Positions 5,838 to 5,925 of a stretch of 5,925 nt of DNA are shown piece after piece. The stretch lies in contig JAEUIG010000800.1 in the NCBI GenBank assembly GCA_016795125.1, positions 1-5,925 of the forward strand, written 5' to 3'. Every line of letters begins with the position of its first letter. Position 1 is the stretch's first letter. The notes under the pieces were generated by a model. It saw only the letters and a list, made by a program, of their open reading frames with translations, was not told the DNA's origin and did no database searches. The translations under genes were made by a program, and so were the position numbers. This DNA is from Planctomycetaceae bacterium (lineage in GTDB: Bacteria; Planctomycetota; Planctomycetia; Planctomycetales; Planctomycetaceae).

Positions 5838-5880
5838 CCCCTCCCCGGCCCTCCCACCGAAAAGCGGGGGGAGGGAGGCC
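5838..5880. repeat. REP-like unit, copy 2, inverted relative to copy 1
   Basis: The left part (5838-5860) aligns with the reverse complement of copy 1 bases 5734-5759, with three single-base gaps and one mismatch. Internally GGCCCTCCC (5847-5855) pairs with GGGAGGCC (5873-5880) with one bulged base around an A-rich loop. It is thus a second, diverged copy facing copy 1. Confidence 0.55.
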
Positions 5881-5925
5881 AGTTGCACAACGCTGACCGG
5901 GGGTATCGCTGCGCTCGCCTGACGG

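Larger units (their letters stand above)
5525..5925. other. Gene-free region made of hairpin repeats
   Basis: I see no credible gene in these 400 bp. The short open frames here come from the repeats; one minus-strand frame gives the familiar artefact peptide PHPGPLP. The region holds at least five inverted repeats in a row, annotated separately. The last 45 bases (5881-5925) have no structure I can assign. Confidence 0.7.

Noticed and set aside
5591..5880. CRISPR array
   Set aside because: The repeats differ from one another, are palindromic and have no regular spacers.

Overview
This window looks like chromosomal DNA from a high-GC member of the Planctomycetes (Planctomycetaceae-like). Three things point that way: the tail of a DUF1501 protein, a family greatly expanded in that phylum; start regions that mostly lack strong Shine-Dalgarno sites; and intergenic gaps filled with palindromic repeats. 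The assignment is inference from gene content, not from a phylogenetic marker.

Layout. Positions 1-354 (+) hold the C-terminal 117 residues of a DUF1501 (alkaline-phosphatase-like fold) protein. It converges, with a 37-bp gap, on a complete 877-residue P2A-type (SERCA/PMCA-like) cation, probably calcium, ATPase at 392-3025 (-). A 390-bp gap follows. It contains a nested palindromic element of about 135 bp (3139-3273), two -10-like sites facing the ATPase and a small dyad. Next is a PutA-type proline dehydrogenase, 467 residues, at 3416-4819 (-), with a GTG start and no aldehyde dehydrogenase half. A 171-bp divergent region separates it from a tRNA-Gln(TTG) gene at 4991-5061 (+). After about 200 bp comes a small ribbon-helix-helix DNA-binding protein at 5264-5524 (+). 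The last 400 bp carry no credible gene. They hold a dense cluster of hairpins, including two inverted copies of a C-rich/G-rich repeat that form a REPIN-like pair.

The genes do not form an obvious pathway. The ATPase handles ion export, proline dehydrogenase feeds proline carbon and electrons to the respiratory chain, and the RHH protein is probably an autoregulator or orphan antitoxin. ATPase and proline dehydrogenase lie on the same strand, but the 390-bp gap and its repeat make one operon unlikely. I see no convincing new multi-gene system. The most unusual material is the repeats: the nested palindrome upstream of the ATPase and the hairpin cluster after the RHH gene. The stand-alone PutA-like proline dehydrogenase is also worth a look.
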